From contig CAWFEN010000009.1 in NCBI GenBank assembly GCA_963814865.1, positions 496,001-560,000 of the forward strand: a stretch of 64,000 nt of DNA, read 5' to 3'. Shown in pieces: positions 17,351-27,004 of the stretch; position 1 is the first letter of the stretch; every line of letters begins with the position of its first letter. Source of the stretch: AP-15 sp963814865. GTDB taxonomy: Bacteria; Pseudomonadota; Alphaproteobacteria; ATCC43930; CGMCC-115725. Below the pieces are notes generated by a model. That model was not told the DNA's origin. It was given only the letters and a program-made list of their open reading frames with translations, and searched no databases. Both the position numbers and the translations under genes were made by a program.

Positions 17351-18844
17351 ATGCGCCTGCTGATCGCGATGATGAAGCACGAGACCAACACCTTTTCGCC
17401 GGTGCCGACGCCGCTGGCGCGGTTCGGGCATGGGCCGGGGCCGCTCTTCGGCGAGGCGGCGGTCAGCGCCTATCGCGGCACCGGGACCGGGCTCGGCGCC
17501 TATCTCGATCTGGCCGAGCGCGAAGGGGCCGAGTTCGTCCTGCCGATCGCCGCCGGGGCGCCGCCGAGCGGCCCGGTCGAGGATATGGCCTACCGGAAGA
17601 TCACCGATGCGATCTGCGAAGCGGTCGCGCAGGGCGGCTTCGACGGCATCATGCTCGACCTGCACGGCGCCATGGTCACCGAAAGCCTGGAAGACGGCGA
17701 AGGGCAGTTGCTGAAGCGGCTGCGTGCGATCGATCCGAAGACCCCGATCGCCGTCGCGCTCGACATGCACGCCAATCTGTATGACGAGATCATTGCCCAT
17801 GCGACCGTGGTCGCCGGCTATCGCACCTATCCGCATATCGACACCTACGAAACCGCGCTGCTGGCCGGCGAGATCCTGCTGCGCACGATGCGCGGCGAGG
17901 TCCGGCCGGTGATGGCGTGGGGCAATGTGCCGATGCTGCCGCATGTGATGCGGCAGGGCACCGACGACCATCCGAACCGGGAATTGCAGCAGCGCTGCGC
18001 AGCGATGAGCGCGGAGGGCGCCTTGGCCGCCAGCCTCTTTACCGGCTTTCCGCATGCCGACATCGCGAATGCCGGGCTGAGCGCGGTGGTCGTCACCGAC
18101 GGCGACCGCAGGCTCGCCGAGGAGCTGCGCGACGAGCTGCTGGACCGGGCCTGGGTCGAGCGCGAGGCCTTCGTCTATCGGATCGAGCCGCTGGCGCAAT
18201 CGGTCGCGCGCGCCAAGGCGATGCATGCCCCGCAACCGGGCGACGGGCCGATCGTGCTGCTCGACCATTACGACAATTCGGCCTCGGGCGGCACGATGGA
18301 CACGACAATCGTGCTGGCGGAGATCCTGCGGCAGGGGCTCGAAAACGTCGCCGCCTTCGCGATCTTTGACCCGCAGGCGGTGAGCCGGGCGATCGCCGCC
18401 GGCGTCGGCGCCGAAATCACCCTGTCGATCGGCGGCAAGATCGCGATGCCGGCGATCCCGGGGAAGAGCCCGCCTCTGACCGTGACCGGCACGGTCAAGA
18501 CGATCTCGAACGGGCGATACCGGAATCGCGGCCCGATGGCGCGCGGCGTGCTGATGGATATGGGGCCGTCGGTGGTGATCGACACCGGCACCGTCGAGAT
18601 CGTCCTGATCTCGCACCATGTCGAGCCTTCGGACCTGAACTGCCTGCTGGCCCTCGGCATCGATCCCCGGCAAAAGCGCTATGTCATGCTGAAAAGCCGC
18701 ATCCATTGGCGCGCCGGGCTCGGTAAGCTCGCGAAAGCCGTGGTCGATTGCGCCGGCATCGGCGTCTGCACCTCGGATTACGGCCAGCTCGAATTCAGGA
18801 AGGTCAGGCGGCCGATCTACCCGCTCGACCTGGCCAACCGCTGA
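17351..18844 (+). CDS. M81 family metallopeptidase (MlrC-like)
   Basis: 497 aa, full length for family M81 (named for the microcystin-degradation protein MlrC). Zn-ligand candidates appear in KHETNTF (residues about 9-15), DLHGAMVTE and LDMHANL. The C-terminal MlrC domain contains LLDHYDNSASGGTMD and the conserved HHVEPSDLNCLLALGID. In bacteria outside microcystin degraders these are presumed to hydrolyse small cyclic or modified peptides. The protein has no signal peptide and so is cytoplasmic. Confidence 0.85.
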   Translation: MRLLIAMMKHETNTFSPVPTPLARFGHGPGPLFGEAAVSAYRGTGTGLGAYLDLAEREGAEFVLPIAAGAPPSGPVEDMAYRKITDAICEAVAQGGFDGIMLDLHGAMVTESLEDGEGQLLKRLRAIDPKTPIAVALDMHANLYDEIIAHATVVAGYRTYPHIDTYETALLAGEILLRTMRGEVRPVMAWGNVPMLPHVMRQGTDDHPNRELQQRCAAMSAEGALAASLFTGFPHADIANAGLSAVVVTDGDRRLAEELRDELLDRAWVEREAFVYRIEPLAQSVARAKAMHAPQPGDGPIVLLDHYDNSASGGTMDTTIVLAEILRQGLENVAAFAIFDPQAVSRAIAAGVGAEITLSIGGKIAMPAIPGKSPPLTVTGTVKTISNGRYRNRGPMARGVLMDMGPSVVIDTGTVEIVLISHHVEPSDLNCLLALGIDPRQKRYVMLKSRIHWRAGLGKLAKAVVDCAGIGVCTSDYGQLEFRKVRRPIYPLDLANR

Positions 18845-18877
18845 GATTGTGCTTTCAGGCGTTGCCGCGAACGCCGA

Positions 18878-20143
18878 TCACCCGGCGCCGGCAGCTTCGG
18901 TCAAACGCCGCCAATCGATCGTGCTGCCGAGCCTGAGCGGCGTGCCGGCCTCGGGCATCGGGTATTTGAGCCCGGTCGCGCAGTTGAACAGCACCACCCG
19001 CTCGCCGGCGCCGACCCGGCCGTCGGCGAGCGCCTGTTTGTAGGCGGCATAGGTCGCCGCGCCCTCGGGACACAGCAGCAGCCCCTCCTCGGCGGCAACC
19101 TCGCGCCACGCCGCCGTGATCGCGTCGTCCTCGATGGCGATGGCGAACCCGCCGCTCTCGCGCACCGCGCGCAGGATCAGGAAATCGCCGACCGCCTGCG
19201 GCACGCGGATGCCGGCGGCGAAGGTATGTGCGTTCTCCCAGCGCGGCGCGTGCTCGACGCCGTCCTCCCATGCCTTGACCATCGGCGCGCACCCGGCCGC
19301 CTGGACCGCGACCATGCGCGGGCGCTTCGGCCCGATCCAGCCGAGCGCCTCGAGCTCGGCAAACGCCTTCCACATGCCGATGATCCCGGTGCCGCCGCCG
19401 GTCGGATAGAAGATCGCGTCGGGCAGGTCCCAGCCGAGCTGCTCGGCCAGCTCGAGCCCCATCGTCTTCTTGCCTTCGATGCGGTAGGGCTCGCGCAGGG
19501 TCGAGCAATTGAACCAGCCGACCGCCTTCTCGCCCTCGGCGACGAGCCTGCCGCAATCGTCGATCAGCCCGTCGACCAGGAACACCTCGGCACCCTGCAT
19601 CGCGATCTCGCGGACATTCACCGCCGGCGTGTCGTCCGGGCAAAAGACGTAGGCCTTCATCCCGGCGCGCGCGCAATAGGCGGCCATCGCGGCGCCGGCA
19701 TTGCCGTTGGTCGGCATCGCCATCGTCGTGACCCCGAGCTCCTTGGCCATCGACACGGCGAGCGCCAGCCCGCGCGCCTTGAACGAGCCGGTCGGCAGGC
19801 GTCCCTCGTCCTTGACCAGGATCTCGCCGCCGTGTGCGAGCCGCGCGGCAATGCGCGGCAGCGCGACCAACGGCGTCACCACTTCGCCGAGCGAGACCAC
19901 GTTTTCCGGCCGGCGCACCGGCAGCAGCTCGCGGTAGCGCCACAAGGTCTGCGGGCGGGCCGCCAGCGCCGCCTTCGACAGCGCGCGGCGAACCCCGTCG
20001 AGGTCGTAGCGCACCAAAAGCGGCCGGCCGGCCCGCGACAGGGCGTGCAACGTGTCGGCGGGGTAGCGCTCGCCGGTCAGCCCGCATTCGAGATGGGTGA
20101 CGAAGGTCGGCAGGTTGCCGCCGGTCCAGTTGTAATCGGTCAT
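18878..20143 (-). CDS. threonine synthase-like PLP enzyme
   Basis: 421 aa from the ATG at 20143 (MTDYNWTGG); longer in-frame versions add residues with no family character. Converts O-phosphohomoserine to threonine if a true threonine synthase. The PLP lysine lies in LPTGSFKARGLALAVSMAKE, the phosphate loop in YPTGGGTGIIGMWKAF, and GNAGAAMAAYCA is the usual fold-type II motif. The short N-terminal region with HLECGLTGERYP resembles the zinc-ribbon-like start of this branch. No hom or thrB gene is adjacent. Divergent from the aminotransferase. Confidence 0.82.
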   Translation of the reverse strand: MTDYNWTGGNLPTFVTHLECGLTGERYPADTLHALSRAGRPLLVRYDLDGVRRALSKAALAARPQTLWRYRELLPVRRPENVVSLGEVVTPLVALPRIAARLAHGGEILVKDEGRLPTGSFKARGLALAVSMAKELGVTTMAMPTNGNAGAAMAAYCARAGMKAYVFCPDDTPAVNVREIAMQGAEVFLVDGLIDDCGRLVAEGEKAVGWFNCSTLREPYRIEGKKTMGLELAEQLGWDLPDAIFYPTGGGTGIIGMWKAFAELEALGWIGPKRPRMVAVQAAGCAPMVKAWEDGVEHAPRWENAHTFAAGIRVPQAVGDFLILRAVRESGGFAIAIEDDAITAAWREVAAEEGLLLCPEGAATYAAYKQALADGRVGAGERVVLFNCATGLKYPMPEAGTPLRLGSTIDWRRLTEAAGAG

Positions 20144-20397
20144 CTTGTTCGTCCTCAATCTTCTTGATATTCGGCGGGCGCCGCTTCGTTTCTTCGCGTA
20201 ATTTTCTGTCTCATCGAGGGCCAACTCAACGAAATTCGATCGCAACCGACATGGCCGCCTGCCATTTCCGGTCGGGCTGTCGAGCGTCCATCCGCGGCGT
20301 TTCGACACGTCCTTGCCCGGCATGACCCGGCAATCCATGATAGCGTGGTACAGGGATGCCAGGCTTCGGGGCAGGCATCACGGGAGGTTGGGAAAAG

Positions 20398-21747
20398 ATG
20401 GACGGCACCGCGCAATTGCTCGAAACCGATCGCCAGTTTCTGGTTCACCCGCTGCACCACCCCGACGATCATAAAGCTCCGCTGGTCATCGTCGAGGGTA
20501 GGGGCGAGCTGTTGCGCACTGCCGACGGCCGCGAATTCGTCGATGGGCTTTCGGGCCTGTGGAACGTCAATATCGGCCACGGCCGCGGCGAGCTGGCCGA
20601 CGCCGCCGCGGCGCAGATGCGCCGCATCGCCTTTGCCTCGGCCTATATCGGCCAGACCAACGAGCCGGCGGTCCGGCTCGCCGAAAAGATCGTCGGTCAC
20701 GCCTATCCCAATTCGGCCGCCGTCTATTTCACCACCGCGGGCGCCGAATCGAACAAATCCGCCTTCAAGTTCGCGCGCTATTACTGGAAGGTCAAAGACC
20801 GGCCGGCCAAGACCAGGATCATCTCCCGCATCCACGCCTATCACGGGGTGACGATGGCGGCGATGAGCGCCACCGGCATGGCCGCTTATCACAAGATGTT
20901 CGGGCCGCTGGTGCCGGGCTTCCTCCAGGTGGCGCCGCCCTATGCCTATCGCTGGGCCGGCAACGAGGAGCCGGGCAGGGGTGCGGCCGAAGCGGTCGAG
21001 CAGGCGATCCTCGCCGCGGGCGCCGATACCGTGGCGGCGGTGATCGCCGAGCCGGTGATGGGCGCGGGCGGCGTCATCGTGCCGCCGCCCTCCTATTTCC
21101 CGCTGCTGCGGGAGATTTGCGATCGCCACGATGTGCTGCTGATCGCCGACGAGGTCATCACCGGGTTCGGGCGCACCGGCAAATGGTTCGCGCTCGGCCA
21201 TTGGGGGGTCGAGCCCGATCTCGTCTCCTTCGCCAAGGGGGTGACGAGCGGCTATCTGCCCTTGGGCGGCGTGATCGCGTCGAAACGCGTGCATGAGGCG
21301 ATCGAAAGCGCGCCCGCCGACCGCAAGTTCATGCATGCGGCGACCTATTCCGGCCACCCGGTGTGCTGCGCCGTCGGTTTGCGGAATGTCGAGATCATCG
21401 AGAGCGAGGGGCTGGTCGAGCGCGCCGCGGTGATGGGGAGGCGGCTGTTGGCCGGCCTCGAAGGGCTGCGCGACCTGCCGGCCGTCGGCGATGTGCGCGG
21501 CCTCGGCATGATGTGCGGCATCGAGCTGGTGGCCGACCGCGGCAGTAAGGCGCCGGCGCTCGGCCTCGGCGCGCGCATCACCCGCGAAGCGATGGCGCAG
21601 GGATTGCTGCCGCGCGTGCGGGCCGGCGGCACCGATCCGGCGATCGGCGACACGATCTGCCTGGCGCCGCCATTGATGACTCCGGCCGAAACCATCGACC
21701 GCATCCCCGAGATCCTGCGCGCAGCGATCCGGGCGGCGACAGGCTGA
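20398..21747 (+). CDS. class III (omega-type) aminotransferase
   Basis: 449 aa, starting at the ATG preceded by GGGAGG. A PLP-dependent transaminase of the aspartate aminotransferase superfamily, subgroup III. Landmarks are FVDGLSGLWNVNIGHGR, YFTTAGAESNKSAFKFARYY, LLIADEVITGFGRTGKWFA and the PLP-Lys region SFAKGVTSGYLPLGG. Enzymes of this type act on omega-amino acids, diamines such as putrescine, or taurine-like amines with pyruvate as acceptor; the sequence does not decide. It faces the porin gene tail-to-tail with a 35-bp gap. Confidence 0.86.
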   Translation: MDGTAQLLETDRQFLVHPLHHPDDHKAPLVIVEGRGELLRTADGREFVDGLSGLWNVNIGHGRGELADAAAAQMRRIAFASAYIGQTNEPAVRLAEKIVGHAYPNSAAVYFTTAGAESNKSAFKFARYYWKVKDRPAKTRIISRIHAYHGVTMAAMSATGMAAYHKMFGPLVPGFLQVAPPYAYRWAGNEEPGRGAAEAVEQAILAAGADTVAAVIAEPVMGAGGVIVPPPSYFPLLREICDRHDVLLIADEVITGFGRTGKWFALGHWGVEPDLVSFAKGVTSGYLPLGGVIASKRVHEAIESAPADRKFMHAATYSGHPVCCAVGLRNVEIIESEGLVERAAVMGRRLLAGLEGLRDLPAVGDVRGLGMMCGIELVADRGSKAPALGLGARITREAMAQGLLPRVRAGGTDPAIGDTICLAPPLMTPAETIDRIPEILRAAIRAATG

Positions 21748-21782
21748 GCGCGGGCCGGCGCCATTGCCGCCGTTATCGGCGA

Positions 21783-23060
21783 TCAGAAAGTGGCCGTGGC
21801 GCGCAAGGTGAACACCATTTCGGGACCGGAGGCGGGAGCCAGCGCCGGGTCAAAATAGAATTGAAGGTCGGGAGCGATCTGCAGGCCCTTGAAGACCGTG
21901 TAATCGTAGTAGATTTCGGCAACCCACTCGGCGTTGCGAGCGGGCTCCTCGACCGCAGCGAGGTTCGTCTTGTTCCAGGCAATGCCGAGGCCAAGCTGGT
22001 CCACCGGATCGTGGCGGAACGGGTTATTGCGGACGACGCCCCAGGAGACCGAAGTGGCAATTGGACTATTCGTTCCCGTCGCCGTATTTGCGCGCAGGAA
22101 AAGGCCCCAATCCGGGTCGATATTCTGTACGGCATTGAACGACAGGCCGCGCGAACTGGACAGCTCCTGCTCGGGCAAGGCAGGCTGCGCGTACCATAGA
22201 ACGCTATACTGTCCGCCGCCCAGCAATTTCGGCGCCCATTGCGCGGCCAGGAAGTAAGCATCCTTGCCGCCGGCGATGCTGCGCGTGGTGATCGTCGATC
22301 CGGCGAGGTTGGTGGCGCCCTGAAACCCGCCGGCGAAGACGAGATCCTGTTCCGGTGCCGCCGCCTGCACATAGGCGCCGAGATCGCCGCTGACATAGGT
22401 TTGCGTCGCATTCTGCGCCAGCGCGTAGTTGATGAAGTTCGTCTGGGCGTTGCCGGCATATTGATTGGTGTCGTAGGCGCCGAACGAATATTGCCCGATC
22501 GTCAGCGACAGCCAGCGCCAGTCGCCCGGCAAAGTGTGGGTATAAGTCAGCTGCGCGTAATCGGTCGTGTTCGCTCCCCAGTCGCTCGGCGGCGTCAGCA
22601 GTGCGGCGCGCGTCTGGAATGCCGGCGTGTTGGTTCCGGTCCAGTACTGGTTTTGCTGCATCCAAAACGCAAATGCGCCTGAGCCGACGGCGGTGTCGGC
22701 GAACGGCTTCCAGGTAATGCTTGGCGACCACACGAAATCGACGCCGGCCGAGCCGCCTTTCGGTGATCCCCACTGCGGCAATAAGGAAAGCTGCACGGAA
22801 TATTCGATATCGTACTGGTTCTCCAGCTGCTCCTTCCATGCAACATACTGGTCGTAATAGGGGTCGAGGCCGGTGGAGACGTTCGGCTCGGCGAGGACCT
22901 GCTCCGGCGCCGCCGGGATTTCAGGCGGAACCTCATGGTGGAACGCCGCGGCGCGGACATCGGATATCGAGCCGAGGACCGCCGCAGCGCCGACGCCCGC
23001 CACTGCGAGCGCCGTTACCGCCGCGCCCCCGGCTCTGATGCTTCGGGCCAGATGGCGCAC
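21783..23060 (-). CDS. outer-membrane porin, OprB-like
   Basis: 425 aa with a Sec signal peptide (hydrophobic stretch VTALAVAGVGAAAVL, cleavage probably after VRAAA). The body alternates polar and aromatic residues as expected for beta strands (SVQLSLLPQW, WRWLSLTIGQYSFG, NNPFRHDPVDQLGLGIAW) and ends in Phe (TLRATATF), the barrel-assembly signal. It best resembles carbohydrate-selective OprB-type porins. It lies 43 bp downstream of the aldehyde dehydrogenase on the same strand, so it probably lets the substrate of that operon across the outer membrane. Confidence 0.78.
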   Translation of the reverse strand: MRHLARSIRAGGAAVTALAVAGVGAAAVLGSISDVRAAAFHHEVPPEIPAAPEQVLAEPNVSTGLDPYYDQYVAWKEQLENQYDIEYSVQLSLLPQWGSPKGGSAGVDFVWSPSITWKPFADTAVGSGAFAFWMQQNQYWTGTNTPAFQTRAALLTPPSDWGANTTDYAQLTYTHTLPGDWRWLSLTIGQYSFGAYDTNQYAGNAQTNFINYALAQNATQTYVSGDLGAYVQAAAPEQDLVFAGGFQGATNLAGSTITTRSIAGGKDAYFLAAQWAPKLLGGGQYSVLWYAQPALPEQELSSSRGLSFNAVQNIDPDWGLFLRANTATGTNSPIATSVSWGVVRNNPFRHDPVDQLGLGIAWNKTNLAAVEEPARNAEWVAEIYYDYTVFKGLQIAPDLQFYFDPALAPASGPEMVFTLRATATF

Positions 23061-23103
23061 CGCCGCCGCGGTCAGCTCCTTCGCCGATGGCGAGCGGACG
23101 GCC

Positions 23104-24622
23104 TCACTGCCCGAGATGAACCCAGACCGATTTTGTCTGGGTCACCGTCAGCAAGGTTTCGAGGCATTTGTCGCGCCCGGTCCCCGATTGCTTGAACCCG
23201 CCCCAGGGCTGGGTCATGTCGCCGTGGTCGTAGCAATTGACCCAGATCACGCCGGCGTCGATGTCGCGCGCCATCTTGTGCGCGGTAGCGAGGTCGGAGG
23301 TCCAGATGCCGGCGGCCAGGCCAAAGATCGAATCATTGGCGATGTCGACGGCTTCGCCGATCGTGCGGAACGGCACCACTGCCGCGACCGGGCCAAAGAT
23401 CTCCTCCCTGGCGATCGTCATCGCCGGGGTGACTCTGGTGAACAGGGTCGGCTCGACATAGGCGCCGTCGTCGAAGCCCGCCGGCGTGCCGCCGCCAAGC
23501 GCCAGCGCCGCCCCCTCCTTCTTGCCGGTGTCGATATAGGACAGCACCCGCTGCTGCTGGGTGCGGTTGACGAGCGGCCCCATCGTCGTCGCCGGGTCGA
23601 GCGGATCGCCGATGCGGAAGGCGCTCTTCGCCTTCGCCTCGAACCGCGCCACGAATTCGTCATGGATCGCGCTTTGCACCAAGAGCCGCGAGCCGGCGCT
23701 GCACATCTCGCCCTTGTTGGCATAGATCCCGGTGATCGCGTAATCGACCGCCCGGTCGAGATCCGGCGCCTCGGCGGTGATGATCTGCGGCGACTTGCCG
23801 CCGGTCTCGACGGTGACGCGCTTCAGATTGGACTGGCCGGCATAGACCATCATCAGCTTGCCGACATCGGTCGAGCCGGTGAAGCTGATCTTGTCCACGT
23901 CCATATGCAATGCCAGCGCCTTGCCGACCGTGCCGCCGGTGCCGTGGACGACGTTGAACACGCCGGGCGGCCCGCCGGCTTCGAGGAACAGTTGCGCGAG
24001 CAGGGTCGCCGACAGCGGCGATTGCTGCGCCGGTTTCAGCACCACCGAGTTGCCGACCGCCAATGCCGGTGCCACTTTCCAGGCGCTCATCAGCAGCGGG
24101 TAGTTCCACGGCGTGATGCAGCCGACGACGCCCAGCGGCTGGCGCAGGATGTAGTGGAACGCATCGCTCGCCGTCGTCGTGACGACGCCCTCGGCCTTGT
24201 CGATCGTCTCGGCGAAATATTGAAACGTCAGGGCCGCCGCTGGCACATCGCCGGTGATCATGTCGATGACCGGCTTGCCGACATCGAGCGAATTGAGCAG
24301 CGCGAATTCCAAGCGTGTGCTGGTTGATCGCCGCGGCAAACCGATACAGCACCTCCATCCGCGACCGGGGCTCCATCCGCGACCAGACACCGGATTTGAA
24401 GGCGCGGCGGGCGGCGGCGACGGCCAGATCGACCTCGGCAGTGTCGCCGAGCGGCACTGCGGCGATGATTTCGCCATTCGCCGGGTTGACGGTCTCGAAC
24501 TTCTTGCCGGACTGCGCGTCGACGAGCCTGCCGTCGATCAGCATCCGCGTTTCCGGACGCAGTGCCGCGGCATGCCGGCGGAAATCCTCGTACGTCAGCG
24601 TCTTCGCCTGCTCGGCGTTCAC
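23104..24622 (-). pseudogene. NAD(P)-dependent aldehyde dehydrogenase, one +1 frameshift
   Basis: About 505 aa if repaired. It starts at a GTG (24622) after a GGGGGA site and 13 bp beyond the Rieske gene stop. The N-terminal frame reads ETVNPANGEIIAAVPLGDTA and MEVLYRFAAAINQHT. An extra G at 24309/24310 shifts frame, after which ALLNSLDVGKPVIDM continues. The active site is intact: TPWNYPLLMSAWKVAPALAV, FTGSTDVGK, Glu in VTVETGGKSP and nucleophile Cys in GEMCSAGSRLLV. It resembles betaine-aldehyde and PuuC-type gamma-amino-aldehyde dehydrogenases. Likely oxidises the aldehyde released by the neighbouring oxygenase. Error or recent damage. Confidence 0.85.
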
Positions 24623-24635
24623 GGCGGGAATCCCC

Positions 24636-26936
24636 CTACAAATCGAGGACCAGGCCGGGATTGGCCCCGGCCTGGTCCGTGGTGCCGGCCGGGACCGAGC
24701 AGCACAGCAGCACCTGGCCCTCGCCCCTGGGTGCCAGCGGTTCTTCGACATAGTCGACGGCGCCGCTGGTGATCCGCGTGGCGCAGGTGCCACAGATGCC
24801 GGAGCGGCAGCCGAATACCGGCGCCAGCCCGACCGATTCGGCAAGCTCGAGCAGGGTGCCCTTGTCGCGCGACCATTCCGCGGTGACTGCCGATTTGGCA
24901 AAGCGGATCGGTATCGCGCCGGCGCTCGGCGGCCCGATCCGCGCCGGCGCTTCGGTCTTGGCCTCCGGCTTCAGCGCCGTCCCCGAGCCGAACAACTCGT
25001 AATGAATCCGGTCGCGGCGCACCCCGATCCCGGTCAGCCCGTCATAGAGCGACTGCATGAAGGGCGGCGGACCGCACAGATAGAAATCGTAATCGTCGAG
25101 CGGCAGCAGCTCCTTCAGCACGTCGATCGTGATATGGCCCTCGCCGTCATGGGTCGCACCGAGCCGGTCGCCGCTGCCGGGCTGGCTGTAGCGGACATGC
25201 ACCTTCATCGCCGGGTGGGCGGCGGCGAGCTCGCGGATATGCCTGCCGAAAGCATGAACGCGGCCGTTGTTGGTGCCGTGGATGAACCAGACCGGGCGGA
25301 ACCGGCCGTGCCGGCGTCCCTCTTCGACGAGGTGGTTGGCCATCGCGATCATCGGCGTGATGCCGACCCCGCCGGAGACGAAGACGACCGGGCGGTCGCT
25401 CTCCGGTATCAGCACGAACCTGCCGCGCGGCGTCATCGCCTCGACGCGCAGCCCCGGTCTGGCGTTGGCGTGGAGGTAGGGGGATACCAGCGCGTTGCCG
25501 TCGGCGCGCCGGATCGACAGCCGATAGTGATCCGGGTTCGGCGTCGTCGACAAGGTGTAGGTGCGCAGCGCCGGCTGCGCCTGGCCGGGGATCGCCACCC
25601 GGATCGGCAGGAATTGGCCGGGCTCCCATGGATCGAGGGGCTTGCCGTCGACGCGGCGCAGATAGAACGAGCTGATGATCTCGCTCTCCGGCTCGATCTT
25701 GAAGATTTCGAGATCCACATAGGCGTTGCGCTCGCTGTCGGGGGCCGCCGACGCATCCGGGAGCAGCGGGATCGTGCGCGACACCGCCGGGGCTGCGATC
25801 GCGGCACCGGCCGAAGGCGCTGCCGGCTGGCCGCTTACGGCGTCGACGATCAGCTTCTGGAAATGGACGACCAGATGCTCGCTGTTGGTCAGGAACCGGC
25901 CACGGTCGGGAATGCCGCCCAGCAGCCCGCGCTGCACCGACCCGACCAATACATCGTCCTCGGCGCCGACTTCCTTGTTGAAGGCGATCAGCTCCTGGGC
26001 AAACTCCTCGGTCACGCCGGGCGCGAAATATTGCTCGGAAAAGCCCTTGGTCCCGTTCGGTCCGTCCGGCATCCAGATGTCAACCGACAGATTGGGGAAG
26101 CCGGGGTTGATGTTGATGGTCATGTTCGGCCAGAGGAGGTGGTATTGCGACTGCGCGACCTCGCCGCCGACATCGTAAATCTTTACCTGGCTTCTGCCTT
26201 CGAGCGCGGAGGGACGCACCTGGCCGACCTGGGCCAAAACCCAGCCATGCACGGTCAGATGATAATTCTCCTGGCGCACGTCGATCGCCGCGCTGAAGCT
26301 CGGATGCGCGACCGCGCAGTGGTAGCATTCGAGGTAGTTTTCGAGCATCGTCTTCCAGTTGGAATAGGCCTGCCAGTCTTCGCGGCTGTGGAGCTCGAGC
26401 GTGTCGAGGTCGATGCCGCTGCCGGCGATGATGTCGAGCACCGGGCCGAAATAGGCGTGCACCGGCGCTGCGTCGCGATCGAGATTGACGAACACGAACG
26501 GACCCAGGGCTTCCGCCCGCAATGGCAGGAGCGGAAAATTCGCGAGCCGGAAATTGGGCTCGGTCGCCGAGCGCGGCGCGCCTTTGAGGGACCCCGACAA
26601 ATCGTAGGTCCAGGCGTGATAGCCGCATTGCATGATTTTGGCGTTGCCGCGGCCCTTCATCACCTCGTGGCGGCGGTGCCGGCAGACATTGACGAAGCCC
26701 GCCAGCCCGTCATCGTTGCGGATTACCACCACCGGCACCTCGCCGGCATAGCCGGTGATGTAATCGCCGACGTTCTTCAGTTCGGACAGCGGCCCGATGT
26801 AATTCCAGGATTTTCGGAAGATTTGCACGATCTCCTGTTCGGTGATCGACGGGTCGGTGTACCAGTGGGCCGGCAGCGACTCGCCGCGATCGAGCGCCGC
26901 GAGCAAGCCGGCGGGGTTGTCGACGCTCTGGATCAT
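24636..26936 (-). CDS. fused Rieske non-haem oxygenase-FAD/2Fe-2S reductase
   Basis: 766 aa from the ATG at 26936 (GAGGAG upstream). The N-terminal half is a Rieske oxygenase alpha subunit: Rieske cluster ligands in CRHRRHEVMKGRG and CGYHAW, and mononuclear iron ligands in NYLECYHCAVAHPSF. The C-terminal half is its electron donor: flavin domain RTYTLSTTPN, nucleotide motif VFVSGGVGITPMIAM and LCGPPPFM, and a plant-type ferredoxin with CRSGICGTCATRI and a distal LLCCS. A linker rich in Ala/Pro at about 415-450 joins them. Related systems (carnitine CntA/CntB, glycine betaine GbcA/GbcB) use two polypeptides, so this is a natural fusion. With the aldehyde dehydrogenase it suggests N-dealkylation of a quaternary or other amine, by inference. 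Confidence 0.9.
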   Translation of the reverse strand: MIQSVDNPAGLLAALDRGESLPAHWYTDPSITEQEIVQIFRKSWNYIGPLSELKNVGDYITGYAGEVPVVVIRNDDGLAGFVNVCRHRRHEVMKGRGNAKIMQCGYHAWTYDLSGSLKGAPRSATEPNFRLANFPLLPLRAEALGPFVFVNLDRDAAPVHAYFGPVLDIIAGSGIDLDTLELHSREDWQAYSNWKTMLENYLECYHCAVAHPSFSAAIDVRQENYHLTVHGWVLAQVGQVRPSALEGRSQVKIYDVGGEVAQSQYHLLWPNMTININPGFPNLSVDIWMPDGPNGTKGFSEQYFAPGVTEEFAQELIAFNKEVGAEDDVLVGSVQRGLLGGIPDRGRFLTNSEHLVVHFQKLIVDAVSGQPAAPSAGAAIAAPAVSRTIPLLPDASAAPDSERNAYVDLEIFKIEPESEIISSFYLRRVDGKPLDPWEPGQFLPIRVAIPGQAQPALRTYTLSTTPNPDHYRLSIRRADGNALVSPYLHANARPGLRVEAMTPRGRFVLIPESDRPVVFVSGGVGITPMIAMANHLVEEGRRHGRFRPVWFIHGTNNGRVHAFGRHIRELAAAHPAMKVHVRYSQPGSGDRLGATHDGEGHITIDVLKELLPLDDYDFYLCGPPPFMQSLYDGLTGIGVRRDRIHYELFGSGTALKPEAKTEAPARIGPPSAGAIPIRFAKSAVTAEWSRDKGTLLELAESVGLAPVFGCRSGICGTCATRITSGAVDYVEEPLAPRGEGQVLLCCSVPAGTTDQAGANPGLVLDL

Positions 26937-27004
26937 AGCGATGTCGCTCCTCTGTCGGTCCTGGGATGGGCGCGGGTTGCCGGCCGGCTGTCCGCCGCCG
27001 GCGG